From Staphylococcus lugdunensis (GTDB lineage: Bacteria > Bacillota > Bacilli > Staphylococcales > Staphylococcaceae), in contig NZ_PPPV01000001.1 of the NCBI RefSeq assembly GCF_002901705.1, positions 74,735 through 113,730 on the forward strand: a stretch of 38,996 nucleotides of DNA, written 5' to 3'. Position 1 is the stretch's first letter. Each line of letters starts with the position of its first letter. The notes under the pieces were generated by a model that ran no database searches, had not been told where the DNA came from, and worked only from the letters and a program-made list of their open reading frames with translations. The position numbers and the translations under genes were made by a program. Positions 17,436 through 26,558 of this stretch are shown piece after piece.

Positions 17436-17452
17436 TGTAACATAATATAACA
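17436..17452. promoter_or_regulatory. GlnR-type operator upstream of amt
   Basis: TGTAACATAATATAACA fits TGTNA-N7-TNACA exactly. The position upstream of an ammonium transporter makes a GlnR site very likely; staphylococci have GlnR as the regulator of this box. Confidence 0.78.
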
Positions 17453-17463
17453 AGGTGGATCGA

Positions 17464-17513
17464 AAAATAAACTGTGAAGTACAAATGTCTGAAGGTTCTT
17501 CACAGTTTATTTT
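17464..17513. terminator. Terminator downstream of the TusA-like gene
   Basis: Perfect 16-base arms (17464-17479 and 17498-17513) flank an 18-base loop; A/T runs at both ends make it usable in both directions. Confidence 0.85.
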
Positions 17514-17551
17514 AACCATTGTTTATTTTTTATATCTATTTAAATCTTACT

Positions 17552-17776
17552 TTAAGCTTTTTGAACTGTAATGGTCCATGATGCATCATCTAATTGTTCA
17601 TAGTTTGTCACTGGATATCCTTGTTCTGCAGCCCAGTTTGGAATTGCTTCTGTAGCTTGAGTGCAATCAAAGTCAATCTTTAGTTCATCACCAGCATCTA
17701 ATGTTTGCATTTTCTTTTGTGCTTCTATCAATGGAAATGGACAAACCATTCCTACTGTACCTAATTCATATACCAT
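17552..17776 (-). CDS. TusA/SirA-family sulfur-carrier protein (YeeD-like)
   Basis: The 74-residue protein has the TusA-family CPxP motif CPFPLIEAQ, with the active Cys at position 12, followed by the small alpha/beta sandwich typical of TusA (GDELKIDFDCTQATEAIPNWAAEQGY). It is encoded 16 bp after a YeeE/YedE transporter gene, as in the E. coli yeeE-yeeD (tsuA-tsuB) pair for thiosulfate uptake. It probably takes the sulfane sulfur from the transported substrate; this is inferred from the pairing. Confidence 0.87.
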   Translation of the reverse strand: MVYELGTVGMVCPFPLIEAQKKMQTLDAGDELKIDFDCTQATEAIPNWAAEQGYPVTNYEQLDDASWTITVQKA

Positions 17777-17792
17777 ATACTATTCCTCCTAT

Positions 17793-18887
17793 TTATGATG
17801 ATAATTGTGTTTGAGATACTGTTTTATTCGCTTTTTTATCTGTTTGCTGTATTTGTTTCATTGGTCTTATAAAAATAAAATAGCTTGTAAACCACACGCC
17901 TAAAATCATTGCAAAAAGTGCAATCCAACCTTTCCACGACATTATAGCTGTTTCTACTAAACCATTTCCTATTGAACAACCACCTGCAACAGAAGCACCG
18001 AAGCCCATGCATATACCTCCTACTGCACTATTTCGAATCGTACGTATATCTGGTAAGCGCCATTTAAATTCATGTGCACCTCTAGCTGCGATGTATGATC
18101 CTATAAAAATACCAAGAACCAGTAGTACGCCCCAGTCAATAAGTTTTGAATCACCAGTAATGAGATAAGTTACAAGATTTGCAGACGGCGTAGTTATCCC
18201 TAAGCCATAATCTCGTCCAGTTGAAATACTCATTGGCCACGCTAATAAAGCAATTAAACCAACAACAATACCAGCTACAAACGGATGATAGCGTTTTTCA
18301 AACAAATAATGTCTAATACCGTGATATTTTTGTTTTAATTTTGGAACTGCTACCTTAGGTTTGGGTTTACGCAATGTTTTAATAACAACATAAAGTGTGA
18401 TAATAGTAAGTACAATGACAAATATCCACATTGGAATACCGGTTGTTTGTGCCATACTTGCATTTACATTTGTAGGTTGATTTACCCAAGTCATCACAGG
18501 TAATAAAATGCCCGTTTTTGTTGCTGCAGCTGTTAAAGCGTACATGATCAATGCGATCCAACTGCCAATCAATCCCTCGCCTGCTCTATACCAAGTCCCT
18601 GTTGCACAGCCACCAGCTAATACTATACCGATACCAAATATAAATGAACCGATAATAGTTCCTACTATTGGGAATGTACTATCTGGTATAGCAAACAATC
18701 CTAAACTTGTTAAGATAACTAGACCGACACTCTGTACGGTTATTGCTACAAGTAGCGCATAAAACATCTTATTATTTTTTTGTACATACATATCTCTAAA
18801 GCCACCAGCAAGACAAAATCTTGTCCGTTGCATTACAAAACCTAATAATACTCCTACAATAAGACCACTAATAATCATCCAAATCAT
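17793..18887 (-). CDS. YeeE/YedE-family (TsuA-like) thiosulfate or sulfur transporter
   Basis: The 364-residue integral membrane protein has about nine to eleven helices and the two-fold repeated YeeE signature. The conserved cysteines lie in QRTRFCLAGGFRD, in LAGGCATGTWYRAGEG and in VAGGCSIGNGLVETA, which form the sulfur relay path in TsuA. The downstream TusA-like gene supports thiosulfate or sulfane-sulfur import. The ATG at the 5' end follows AGAGGGA. A promoter (TTACAG, 17 bp, extended TGTATAAT) lies at 18949-18921. Confidence 0.87.
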   Translation of the reverse strand: MIWMIISGLIVGVLLGFVMQRTRFCLAGGFRDMYVQKNNKMFYALLVAITVQSVGLVILTSLGLFAIPDSTFPIVGTIIGSFIFGIGIVLAGGCATGTWYRAGEGLIGSWIALIMYALTAAATKTGILLPVMTWVNQPTNVNASMAQTTGIPMWIFVIVLTIITLYVVIKTLRKPKPKVAVPKLKQKYHGIRHYLFEKRYHPFVAGIVVGLIALLAWPMSISTGRDYGLGITTPSANLVTYLITGDSKLIDWGVLLVLGIFIGSYIAARGAHEFKWRLPDIRTIRNSAVGGICMGFGASVAGGCSIGNGLVETAIMSWKGWIALFAMILGVWFTSYFIFIRPMKQIQQTDKKANKTVSQTQLSS

Positions 18888-18920
18888 TCAATCCCTCTTT
18901 TCCGATAATAATAATAAGAT

Positions 18921-18949
18921 ATTATACATTACTGTGTTAGTAACTGTAA
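18921..18949 (-). promoter_or_regulatory. Promoter of the YeeE-type transporter gene
   Basis: On the minus strand -35 TTACAG (18949-18944), 17 bp, -10 TATAAT (18926-18921) with an upstream TG. The spacer and -35 form a partial dyad (TTACAGTTACTAACACAGTAA) that could hold a repressor. Confidence 0.6.
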
Positions 18950-19253
18950 ATATTGAAAATGAGAAATTCAGATAATTAAATTCATTGTTAAACGTATTAA
19001 AGATCATGGATAACTATTGAAAATTGTATGATTAAAACTAAGACCACTTCTAATAATATTTTTTCTGTACATACCCCCCTCAGAAAACCTACTGCCGACA
19101 CAGTATTAAAGCATTTGAGTGACCAAAAATTAGATAAATGATTGCTAAATATAATGCTACAATTAAAGCTAGAAATATCATAACTATCTTTTAGCGATTC
19201 TAATTTGAAAGCATAAAAAAACAGTAATAATATTTTCTTTAAATTTAAAAAGC
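18950..19253. other. Noncoding AT-rich gap between the YeeE-type gene and rex
   Basis: No gene is supported here. An 87-codon minus-strand frame (18997-19260) would need a TTG inside the rex terminator with no Shine-Dalgarno, and its composition is that of random AT-rich sequence. The only notable word is CCCCCC near 19074-19079, next to CTCAGAAAACCTACTGCC. A small RNA is conceivable but I find no clear promoter and terminator pair for one. Confidence 0.5.
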
Positions 19254-19282
19254 GTAACAAAAGTCTTTTTGACTTTCATTAC
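19241..19282 (-). terminator. rex terminator
   Basis: A 12-bp stem (19254-19265 with 19271-19282, two mismatches) around a five-base loop is followed on the minus strand by CTTTTTAAATTT. Confidence 0.75.
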
Positions 19283-19306
19283 ACTTCCAATATATATTCT
19301 CTATAA

Positions 19307-19942
19307 TTATGAATAGTTTTTCATAAAGAAAAGTAACGACTGTAACTCAATTCCGAAATCAATATGTTGTACCTGAACCGTAGATGGTGCTTTAACGCGA
19401 CGTGGAGTGAAATTTAAAATGCCTTTAATATTCGCATCAACTAATTGATTGACAACATCTTGTGCCGCTTTTTCTGGCGTTGTCAAAATTGCAACATCGA
19501 TATCTTTTTTAGCTAATATTTCTTTTAAGCGGTCAATATGTTTTATAGTTACTTGGCCGATTTGTTGACCAATCATCGTTTCATCAATATCAAATGCTTC
19601 AGTAATCGTCATTTCACTATGAATCGAAAAATTATAATTAAGTAGTGCTTTACCTAAATTACCTACACCTACAAGTGCTATTTCTATGGTATCACTATCA
19701 CTTAATTCAGATTTAAAAAATTCTAACAAGCCATCAATATTATAGCCATATCCTTTTTTACCTAGCTCACCAAAATAAGAAAAATCGCGTCTAATCGTAG
19801 CTGAGTCAATATTCAATGCCTCACTGATTGTCTTCGAATTTACGCGGTCATATCCTTTTGATTTAACCCTTTGAGCAAATCTATAATATAGCGGTAAGCG
19901 TTTTAAGGTTGCTCTTGGTATTTTGACACCGTCTTTAGCCAT
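19307..19942 (-). CDS. rex: Redox-sensing transcriptional repressor Rex
   Basis: The 211-residue Rex has an N-terminal winged helix ([20 protein letters not shown], then the recognition region [21 protein letters not shown]) and a C-terminal Rossmann domain with the NAD(H) motif [16 protein letters not shown] final helix ([16 protein letters not shown]) swaps between subunits. It senses the NADH/NAD+ ratio and represses anaerobic metabolism genes. GGGGGA precedes the ATG. It is divergent from the ABC-F gene; no Rex box is seen in its own upstream region. Confidence 0.96.
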   Translation of the reverse strand: MAKDGVKIPRATLKRLPLYYRFAQRVKSKGYDRVNSKTISEALNIDSATIRRDFSYFGELGKKGYGYNIDGLLEFFKSELSDSDTIEIALVGVGNLGKALLNYNFSIHSEMTITEAFDIDETMIGQQIGQVTIKHIDRLKEILAKKDIDVAILTTPEKAAQDVVNQLVDANIKGILNFTPRRVKAPSTVQVQHIDFGIELQSLLFFMKNYS

Positions 19943-20207
19943 CTTTTTGTCCCCCTCTTGTTTGAATGGTTTATAGTATTTTTATTCAAACTAATTAGAG
20001 CAAAATTAGTTACGTATAAAATGTATTTCATCTAATAAAGAACATACTGGCTCATTATACCGTAACTTAATAAAAAAAACATGTCCTATTTCCAAGTTTA
20101 AATGTAATACTGTAAAATAAATAGTAACGTTATGCAATAGATTATGAAAACCATTTATATACTATTATTTTATATTTTATTTTCTTAATTAGAAAGGTGA
20201 AGGTTGA

Positions 20208-22151
20208 ATGATACTTTTACAACTTAATGACATTTCAAAATCATTCGATGGTGAAGATATATTTACAAATGTCGATTTTGAAATTAAAACTGGAGAACGT
20301 ATCGGCATTGTCGGTCGTAACGGCGCTGGAAAATCCACTTTGATGAAACTCATTGCTGGCGTTGAAGACTACGATCATGGCCATATCTCTAAAATTAAAA
20401 ATTTAACAATAGGTTATCTCACTCAACAGATGACTTTAAATTCTGAAGCCACAGTTTTTGAAGAAATGGCTAAACCCTTTACCCATCTTAAAAATATGGA
20501 ACAGTTAATTAAACAAGAAACCGATTGGTTAGCACAACATGGAAATGATTATGAATCACTAGATTATCAACAGCACATGGAGCGATACGAATCTTTGAGT
20601 TCACAATTTGAACATCAAGATGGTTATCAATATGAAAGTAAAATAAAAACGATACTCCACGGTCTAAATTTTACTGAGACAGATTTCGATAGACCAATAA
20701 ATGATTTTAGTGGTGGTCAGAAAACACGTTTGTCATTAGCTCAAATGTTATTAAACAATCCCGATTTATTATTACTAGATGAACCGACTAACCACTTAGA
20801 TATGGAAACAACTCAGTGGCTAGAAGATTATTTAAAATATTTTCAAGGTGCTATTGTCATTATTAGTCATGACCGTTATTTTTTAGATAAAATAGTCACA
20901 CAAGTGTATGATGTAGCTCTTGGTGAAGTAAAGCATTATGTCGGCAATTATGAACGCTTTATTGAACAACGCGATCAATATTATCAAAAACGTATGCAAG
21001 AATATCAAAAGCAACAAGATGAAATAAAACGTCTCGAAACATTTGTCGATAAGAATATTACCCGGGCATCTACTAGTGGCATGGCTAAAAGTAGACGCAA
21101 AATGTTAGAAAAAATGGAACGCATAGATAAACCGATGCTCGATGCACGTAGTGCTAATATGCAGTTTAGTTTTGAGCGCAATACAGGCAATGACGTGATG
21201 CATATAAACAACTTACTTATTGGCTACAGCACGCCCATTACAAAAGAAATTAATATTGAAATTACGAAAGGAGATCATATTGCCGTTATCGGACCAAATG
21301 GCGTAGGTAAAACAACGCTGATAAAAACCATTGCTAATAAACAAGAAAAGCTTGGTGGCAGTGTAACATTTGGTGCAAACCTACAAATCGGTTATTATGA
21401 TCAAAAACAAGCTGAATTTAAATCGAATAAAACAATTTTAAATTATTTGTGGGACCAATATCCTAATATGAATGAAAAAGATATTCGCGCTGTACTTGGC
21501 CGTTTCCTCTTTGTACAAGAAGATGTTAAGAAAATTATCAATGATTTATCTGGAGGAGAAAAAGCACGCCTACAACTTGCCTTATTAATGTTACAGCGTG
21601 ATAACGTGCTTATTCTCGATGAACCTACAAACCATCTAGATATTGATTCTAAAGAAATGTTAGAACAAGCACTCCAAAACTTTGAAGGTACAATTATCTT
21701 TGTCTCACACGATCGCTACTTTATAAATCAATTAGCCAATAAAGTATTTGATTTAAATCATGACGGCGGTAAGATATATCTTGGTAATTATCAATATTAT
21801 ATTGAAAAAACCGAAGAACAAGCAGCTATCAAAGCACATGAAAACATACAACGTGCTGACAATAAATTGGAGAAAAACCATGTTAACAACGATAATCATT
21901 CAAATTATTTTAATCAAAAAGAACACAAACGTCAGCAACGTAAAATAGAACGTCAAATTGAACAATGTGAAACACGCATAGAAACCTTTGAAACACAAAT
22001 AACTGATATTGATGAACAGTTAACCCAACCAGAAGTTTTTAATAATCCACAAAAATCTCACGAACTAAGCCAAATTAAATCTGATACCGAACAAAAGCTA
22101 GAACAAACATTAATTGAATGGGAAGAATTACAAGAAATGTTATTAAATTAA
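20208..22151 (+). CDS. ydiF: ABC-F family ATP-binding protein (YdiF-like)
   Basis: The 647-residue protein has two ABC ATPase domains and no membrane segment, as in ABC-F proteins acting on ribosomes. Domain 1 has Walker A GRNGAGKST (36-44), LSGGQKTRLSL and LLLLDEPTNHLD. The charged linker (about 245-310) precedes domain 2, with GPNGVGKTT, LSGGEKARLQ and LILDEPTNHLD. A C-terminal coiled coil (about 560-645) follows. The order rex, ydiF, tsaD-rimI-tsaB-tsaE matches B. subtilis ydiH/ydiF/ydiE-D-C-B, which supports the name. The start has AAAGGTGAAGG upstream. It is more likely a housekeeping translation factor than a drug-resistance ABC-F, because it sits in a conserved position. Confidence 0.92.
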   Translation: MILLQLNDISKSFDGEDIFTNVDFEIKTGERIGIVGRNGAGKSTLMKLIAGVEDYDHGHISKIKNLTIGYLTQQMTLNSEATVFEEMAKPFTHLKNMEQLIKQETDWLAQHGNDYESLDYQQHMERYESLSSQFEHQDGYQYESKIKTILHGLNFTETDFDRPINDFSGGQKTRLSLAQMLLNNPDLLLLDEPTNHLDMETTQWLEDYLKYFQGAIVIISHDRYFLDKIVTQVYDVALGEVKHYVGNYERFIEQRDQYYQKRMQEYQKQQDEIKRLETFVDKNITRASTSGMAKSRRKMLEKMERIDKPMLDARSANMQFSFERNTGNDVMHINNLLIGYSTPITKEINIEITKGDHIAVIGPNGVGKTTLIKTIANKQEKLGGSVTFGANLQIGYYDQKQAEFKSNKTILNYLWDQYPNMNEKDIRAVLGRFLFVQEDVKKIINDLSGGEKARLQLALLMLQRDNVLILDEPTNHLDIDSKEMLEQALQNFEGTIIFVSHDRYFINQLANKVFDLNHDGGKIYLGNYQYYIEKTEEQAAIKAHENIQRADNKLEKNHVNNDNHSNYFNQKEHKRQQRKIERQIEQCETRIETFETQITDIDEQLTQPEVFNNPQKSHELSQIKSDTEQKLEQTLIEWEELQEMLLN

Positions 22152-22162
22152 ACACGCAGTTA

Positions 22163-22205
22163 AAAAGCAAGAAAAGTACAATTTGTTACTTTTCCTGCTT
22201 TTTTT
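22163..22205 (+). terminator. ydiF terminator
   Basis: Sixteen-base arms (22163-22178 and 22187-22202) with one mismatch are followed by a run of T. Confidence 0.9.
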
Positions 22206-22224
22206 AACGACTTTGTCAAAATAT

Positions 22225-22384
22225 TTATTCACATAATAAAACCTATAAAGATAGCTATCCACAAAGTTATCCTAGTTATCCACAGGTAAATTGTAACTTT
22301 TGCTCAATATATTTGTTACAAATTTTACAATATCCACATATATAACCACTTGTTATCCACAAGTTGTGCACTGATTGTTGATAA
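22225..22384. promoter_or_regulatory. DnaA-box cluster
   Basis: Six DnaA boxes lie within 160 bp of noncoding sequence. Perfect TTATCCACA occurs at 22276-22284 and 22353-22361. One-mismatch boxes are TTATTCACA (22225-22233), CTATCCACA (22255-22263), ATATCCACA (22330-22338) and, on the minus strand, TTATCAACA (22384-22376). Five of six share one orientation. There is no dnaA, dnaN or origin gene nearby, so this is an outlying cluster. It fills most of the 354-bp gap between ydiF and the MutS-like gene. From memory, B. subtilis has an outlying DnaA-box cluster in its gcp (tsaD) neighbourhood, which makes a conserved DnaA-titration or regulatory site plausible. Confidence 0.78.
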
Positions 22385-22505
22385 GTACAAACGTTCCCTC
22401 TTGACGTACAAACTACGCTTAAACTTATTATATTTTGCATATCCAAATAAGTTATGAAATAATATCAATTATTACCTATAAATATATTAATATAAGGGGA
22501 TTAAA

Positions 22506-24119
22506 ATGTTCGATAATACAATATTTTTATTTATTTTAGCTATAATTATACTAACTATTATTGTAAGTATCACAACTGCTATTATTGAGCAAAAAAAGTT
22601 AACTATCAAAATCAAACAACTTTGGACGAATAAGGAGCGCCTAGAAGAATTTATTCGTCCAAACGCTCGTTATGATTATCAATATCAAAGTTATCGTTCG
22701 AATTATGCTCATGATAATTTGGTTGATGATAAAACATGGAGCGATTTAAGTATGGATAGCTTGTTTCAAACGATGAATTATAACTTTACTGCTATTGGAG
22801 AAATGAAACTTTATGCAACATTACGTGGTATGTTTAAAGCAAATAATAAAACATTAATACATAAAATTAAAACGTCAGAATCATTTAGAAATTATTTATC
22901 ACTCAAATTATCAAAAGTTGGAAAAAAATATTATCCTTTTTTTCCCGATCAACTAACCGCTATTAAAAGAAATAATCTATTGATGCTTACTCCATTCTTA
23001 CCTATTTTGAGCATATTGATTATTGTATTTAATAAAAATTTAGGTATTTTATTAACCTTATTAGTATGTTCGATTAATATTTTATTGTCTGTATTTTTGA
23101 AACGAACTTATGAAAAAGATTTAAAATCAATTTTTTATACTTCAAATGTTTTAACACAAAGTAAAAAGTTAAATGAGCTTGACGGAACACCTGAATTGAA
23201 TATTAACTTTAATCATTTTAAAAGTTCACGATATTTAAGTGGTATTTTAGTTAAATTAGATGCTAACGACATTGGTTCAAGCATTATTTTGTTATTTAAA
23301 ATAATTTTCATGCTAGATTATGTTATTTTTCATATTATTCAACGTAGTTTTTTTAAGTATATTGATGAAGTTCTTGAAAGTTATGATTATATCGCTATGT
23401 TAGATAATCATTATTCTGTAGCACTCTATCAAACCACGTTAAATATACAGTGTCAGCCTGAAATATTAGACAATCATGTGAAAGATGAGTCCTTATGTAC
23501 ATTTACTGAATTAGTTCATCCACTTATTGACGGTGCTGTACCTAATAATTTATGTCTTAAAAACAATATTTTACTAACAGGATCAAACGCTTCCGGAAAA
23601 TCAACATTTATGAAAGCTATTGCGATAAATCTTATTTTGGCGCAAACAATTGAAACTGCTGTCGCTGCTGAATTTAAATATGTTCCAGGACATGTATATT
23701 GTTCTATGGCTAATGCTGACGATGTATTATCTGGTGATAGCTACTTCATGGCAGAGTTGAAGTCAATTCGCAGACTATTTAATATTTCGTCAAAACGCCA
23801 AATATATTGTTTTATCGATGAAATATTCAAAGGTACTAACACGACAGAGCGCATTGCTGCTTCTCAATCCGTTTTAAGTTATTTAAGTAATATGAATAAC
23901 TATTTTATTTTAGCTGCAACACACGATATCGAATTATCAAGTTTACTAGATTATTCAAATTATCATTTTAATGAAATCATTGAGAAGCAATCTATTGCTT
24001 TTGACTATAAAGTCAAGCCTGGAAAAGCTAATACTAGAAATGCTATAGAATTGCTGAGAATATCAAACTTTCCATTAGATATTTATCATCATGCCAAAGA
24101 GATAGTTGAGGACATATAA
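22506..24119 (+). CDS. Membrane-anchored MutS-like ATPase
   Basis: The 537-residue protein combines an N-terminal membrane helix (about 5-25), a second hydrophobic pair (about 160-200) and a C-terminal MutS-type ATPase domain. That domain has Walker A LLTGSNASGKSTF (about 353-365), Walker B IYCFIDEIFKGTNTTER and an ATHDIEL switch. It lacks the mismatch-binding domains of MutS, so it is not the mismatch repair enzyme. It belongs to the group often labelled DNA mismatch repair protein MutS in staphylococcal genomes; the function is unknown. AAGGGG precedes the ATG. It stands alone between a DnaA-box cluster and a repeat block. Confidence 0.87.
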   Translation: MFDNTIFLFILAIIILTIIVSITTAIIEQKKLTIKIKQLWTNKERLEEFIRPNARYDYQYQSYRSNYAHDNLVDDKTWSDLSMDSLFQTMNYNFTAIGEMKLYATLRGMFKANNKTLIHKIKTSESFRNYLSLKLSKVGKKYYPFFPDQLTAIKRNNLLMLTPFLPILSILIIVFNKNLGILLTLLVCSINILLSVFLKRTYEKDLKSIFYTSNVLTQSKKLNELDGTPELNINFNHFKSSRYLSGILVKLDANDIGSSIILLFKIIFMLDYVIFHIIQRSFFKYIDEVLESYDYIAMLDNHYSVALYQTTLNIQCQPEILDNHVKDESLCTFTELVHPLIDGAVPNNLCLKNNILLTGSNASGKSTFMKAIAINLILAQTIETAVAAEFKYVPGHVYCSMANADDVLSGDSYFMAELKSIRRLFNISSKRQIYCFIDEIFKGTNTTERIAASQSVLSYLSNMNNYFILAATHDIELSSLLDYSNYHFNEIIEKQSIAFDYKVKPGKANTRNAIELLRISNFPLDIYHHAKEIVEDI

Positions 24120-24241
24120 GCTTTTTGGGACAGCATTCATTTTGAATTTGTATTGCCTACCCCGCAAGATTGTTTAGAATTGAAAAAGCTTGGTATAAGT
24201 GCATTTAAAATTCACTTAACTACTGTTATATATAGTTAAGT

Positions 24242-24393
24242 GAGTCAGGGACATAAATCTTAGAAAAATAGTACTCAAATGAATTGATGTGCCCCCCATA
24301 AAGTTGGATTAAAGATCTAACTTTATGGGGGGCACATCATTATTTCAATAGAAATTGCTTTTTTATTTGTCTAAGAACTTTATGTCTTAGACT
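24242..24393. repeat. Third interspersed repeat block, with an embedded palindrome
   Basis: The left end GAGTCAGGGACATAAATCTTAGA and the right end TTTATGTCTTAGACT match the ends of the repeat at 1898-2148. Its internal hairpin is replaced by the palindrome at 24285-24339. Just outside, GAAAAAGCTTGGTATAA (24182-24198) is also found at 2243-2259 beside the first copy, so the shared module is longer than the repeat core. This accounts for the 324-bp gap between the MutS-like gene and tsaD. Confidence 0.68.
24285..24339. repeat. 55-bp palindrome inside the repeat block
   Basis: Arms of 24-25 bases (24285-24309 and 24315-24339) pair with one mismatch around a five-base loop. The arm TGATGTGCCCCCCATAAAG resembles terminal repeats of IS3/IS150-type elements by eye, so it may be two joined IS ends or a small MITE. 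It can also act as the terminator for the two convergent genes beside it. Confidence 0.7.
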
Positions 24394-24443
24394 ATCTTTA
24401 TTATTTACAATAATGTCTCCCTGTAATTTAATTAACTAAATGC

Positions 24444-25466
24444 TTAAATTGTTGCTTCCTCAATATCAATATGGTTTTTGCCATTGAAATCTAATCCTGA
24501 AGTGATACCAGCTCGATATAAATAATAGCCTGCAGCACCTATCATTGCTGCATTGTCTGTACATAATTTTGGACTAGGAATTAATAGTTTAATTTGTTTT
24601 TGTGCACAACATTTTTTTAATTCTGTTCTTAATCCGTGATTGCTTGCTACACCTCCAGCAACAATTAGTTGATTAACATCATATTGCTGACAAGCATTAA
24701 TAGCTTTACCACTTAGTACTTCAACAACACTATTTTGAAAGCTTGTTGCTACATTAGCCTTATTTATTGGCAAATCTTTCTGTTTAAGATTATGCAATTT
24801 GTTTATAACAGCACTTTTTAAACCACTGAAACTAAAATCATAGCTGTCCTTTTCAAGCCATACTCTAGGAAAATGATATTCGTCTTCTCCTGTTAATGCT
24901 AATCGATCAACATGCGGTCCCCCTGGATAAGGTAGTCCAATCGTTCGAGCAACTTTATCGTAGGCCTCACCCACTGCATCATCTCGCGTTTCTCCGATGA
25001 CTTGAAATTGTAAATGATCTTTCATATAAACCAATTCTGTATGGCCTCCAGAAACAATAAGTGCCATTAATGGAAAAGTTAATGGTTCTTCCAAATGATT
25101 AGCATAAATATGCCCGGCAATATGATGAACAGGAATGAGCGGTTTATCATATGCAAACGCTAATGCTTTAGCCGCATTAATTCCTATTAACAGTGCCCCA
25201 ATTAGCCCTGGTCCTTCCGTCACAGCGATAGCAGTAATATCCTCCATCGATACTTGTGCCGTTTCTAACGCTTCGTCGATTGTAGGGAGTATACCTTCAA
25301 CATGATGCCTGCTTGCAACTTCAGGTACAACACCACCAAAGCGTTTATGACTATCTATCTGACTTAACACTGCATTAGATAATATTTCTGAACCATTCTT
25401 TATAACACTAACACTTGTTTCATCACAGCTCGTTTCAATCGCTAAAATTAAAATATTTTCATTCAT
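24444..25466 (-). CDS. tsaD: tRNA N6-threonylcarbamoyladenosine transferase TsaD
   Basis: The 340-residue Kae1/TsaD protein catalyses the last step of t6A37 modification of ANN-reading tRNAs. The metal-binding His pair lies in [26 protein letters not shown] at 7-20, [29 protein letters not shown] and [14 protein letters not shown] are all family motifs. It overlaps rimI by 8 bases in a tight tsaE-tsaB-rimI-tsaD operon. Confidence 0.97.
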   Translation of the reverse strand: MNENILILAIETSCDETSVSVIKNGSEILSNAVLSQIDSHKRFGGVVPEVASRHHVEGILPTIDEALETAQVSMEDITAIAVTEGPGLIGALLIGINAAKALAFAYDKPLIPVHHIAGHIYANHLEEPLTFPLMALIVSGGHTELVYMKDHLQFQVIGETRDDAVGEAYDKVARTIGLPYPGGPHVDRLALTGEDEYHFPRVWLEKDSYDFSFSGLKSAVINKLHNLKQKDLPINKANVATSFQNSVVEVLSGKAINACQQYDVNQLIVAGGVASNHGLRTELKKCCAQKQIKLLIPSPKLCTDNAAMIGAAGYYLYRAGITSGLDFNGKNHIDIEEATI

Positions 25467-25923
25467 GTAACTTCACCCACATCACTAACGCATCCTCTCC
25501 ATCTCCGTAGTAGTTTTTACGTTTACCACCATATTGAAAACCTAATTTTTCGTATACATGTTGAGCGATAATATTGTCGACACGTACTTCTAAACTCATT
25601 GTGTCACATGTATGTGCCGCATAAGTCATGCCATATTTAAGCAACAATTGTCCTAAGCCAAGATTACGATATATTTCGCTCACTGCGACCGTAGTCACTT
25701 GCGCTTGATCGAGCACTGTCCAAAGACCTAAATAACCAATAATTTGGCCATTACGTTCCGCCACAAAATATTTTGCATATTGATTTTGAGTTATTTCATG
25801 GTAAAAGGCATCAATGGTCCATGAACTATGTTTAAAACTCAAACGCTCTATATCAAATACTTGAGGTACGTCATCGACAATCATTTCTCGTATGTTTAGT
25901 TGTTCTGTTGCTGATTCAGCCAA
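25459..25923 (-). CDS. rimI: Ribosomal protein S18-alanine N-acetyltransferase (RimI-like)
   Basis: The 154-residue GNAT protein has [20 protein letters not shown] at the start, the acetyl-CoA loop region [17 protein letters not shown] and the C-terminal [17 protein letters not shown] typical of RimI. The start codon appears to be TTG (25923), with AGAGG about nine bases upstream, inside tsaB; a later ATG would cut into the conserved first strand. It overlaps tsaB by 28 bases and tsaD by 8. Confidence 0.92.
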   Translation of the reverse strand: MAESATEQLNIREMIVDDVPQVFDIERLSFKHSSWTIDAFYHEITQNQYAKYFVAERNGQIIGYLGLWTVLDQAQVTTVAVSEIYRNLGLGQLLLKYGMTYAAHTCDTMSLEVRVDNIIAQHVYEKLGFQYGGKRKNYYGDGEDALVMWVKLHE

Positions 25924-26558
25924 TTGCGTTCTGCCTCTGATAATTTAAGATAATTTGGTGTAAACGTATAAATATTTGCAGGTTGTTTTATTAAATCAAG
26001 CATCACTGCTGCATCAGGCAAATTTTCCTCTATTGGGCCATCTAATCTTGCACTTAACTTTTTGGCATCTTGACCAATAAAGATATAAGGTTCCTTTAGG
26101 CTATGCAGTTGTGTCAGTAATTCATCAATCGTTATATAGCCATCATTTATAATCGTTTTTAATTGTCCGTGTTGATGTTGATAAACACCTGCGTATACAG
26201 CATCTCTTCGAGCATCAAATAATGGTACAATAAGCTGATTTGTTTGATGCGTTGTCGCAGCGAGCGCTTCAAGTGATGACACGCCAAATAATCGTACATT
26301 TAATGCGTAAGCAAGCGTTTTTGCTACAGTTACACCAATTCTTACTCCAGTGTATGAACCTGGCCCTTGTGCAACTATAATGGCATCAATATTCTCTTTT
26401 GTTAAATCGCATTGAGTAAATAGCTCCTGAATTCCAGGCATTAATTGAACTGAGTGGTTTGTTTTATTATTAGTAGTTTTTGCTGCTAATACTTCCTCAT
26501 CTTTCATCAAAGCAATTGACATTGGCTGATTTGATGTATCAATCAATAAAGTATTCAT
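25896..26558 (-). CDS. tsaB: t6A biosynthesis dimerisation partner TsaB
   Basis: The 220-residue ASKHA-fold paralogue of TsaD lacks the metal-binding His pair. It starts MNTLLIDTSNQPMSIALMKD and contains NIDAIIVAQGPGSYTGVRIGVTVAKTLAYAL and VPLFDARRDAVYAGVY, both diagnostic for TsaB. It scaffolds TsaD and TsaE. It overlaps tsaE by 20 bases and rimI by 28, so the four genes are translationally coupled. Confidence 0.96.
   Translation of the reverse strand: MNTLLIDTSNQPMSIALMKDEEVLAAKTTNNKTNHSVQLMPGIQELFTQCDLTKENIDAIIVAQGPGSYTGVRIGVTVAKTLAYALNVRLFGVSSLEALAATTHQTNQLIVPLFDARRDAVYAGVYQHQHGQLKTIINDGYITIDELLTQLHSLKEPYIFIGQDAKKLSARLDGPIEENLPDAAVMLDLIKQPANIYTFTPNYLKLSEAERNWLNQQQNN

Noticed and set aside
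18950..19140. Small regulatory RNA around the CCCCCC word near 19074
   Set aside because: C-rich words occur in staphylococcal sRNAs, but no convincing promoter plus terminator could be placed; left as an open noncoding stretch.
18997..19260. 87-codon minus-strand frame between the YeeE-type gene and rex
   Set aside because: It would start with TTG inside the rex terminator without a Shine-Dalgarno and has no recognisable domain.
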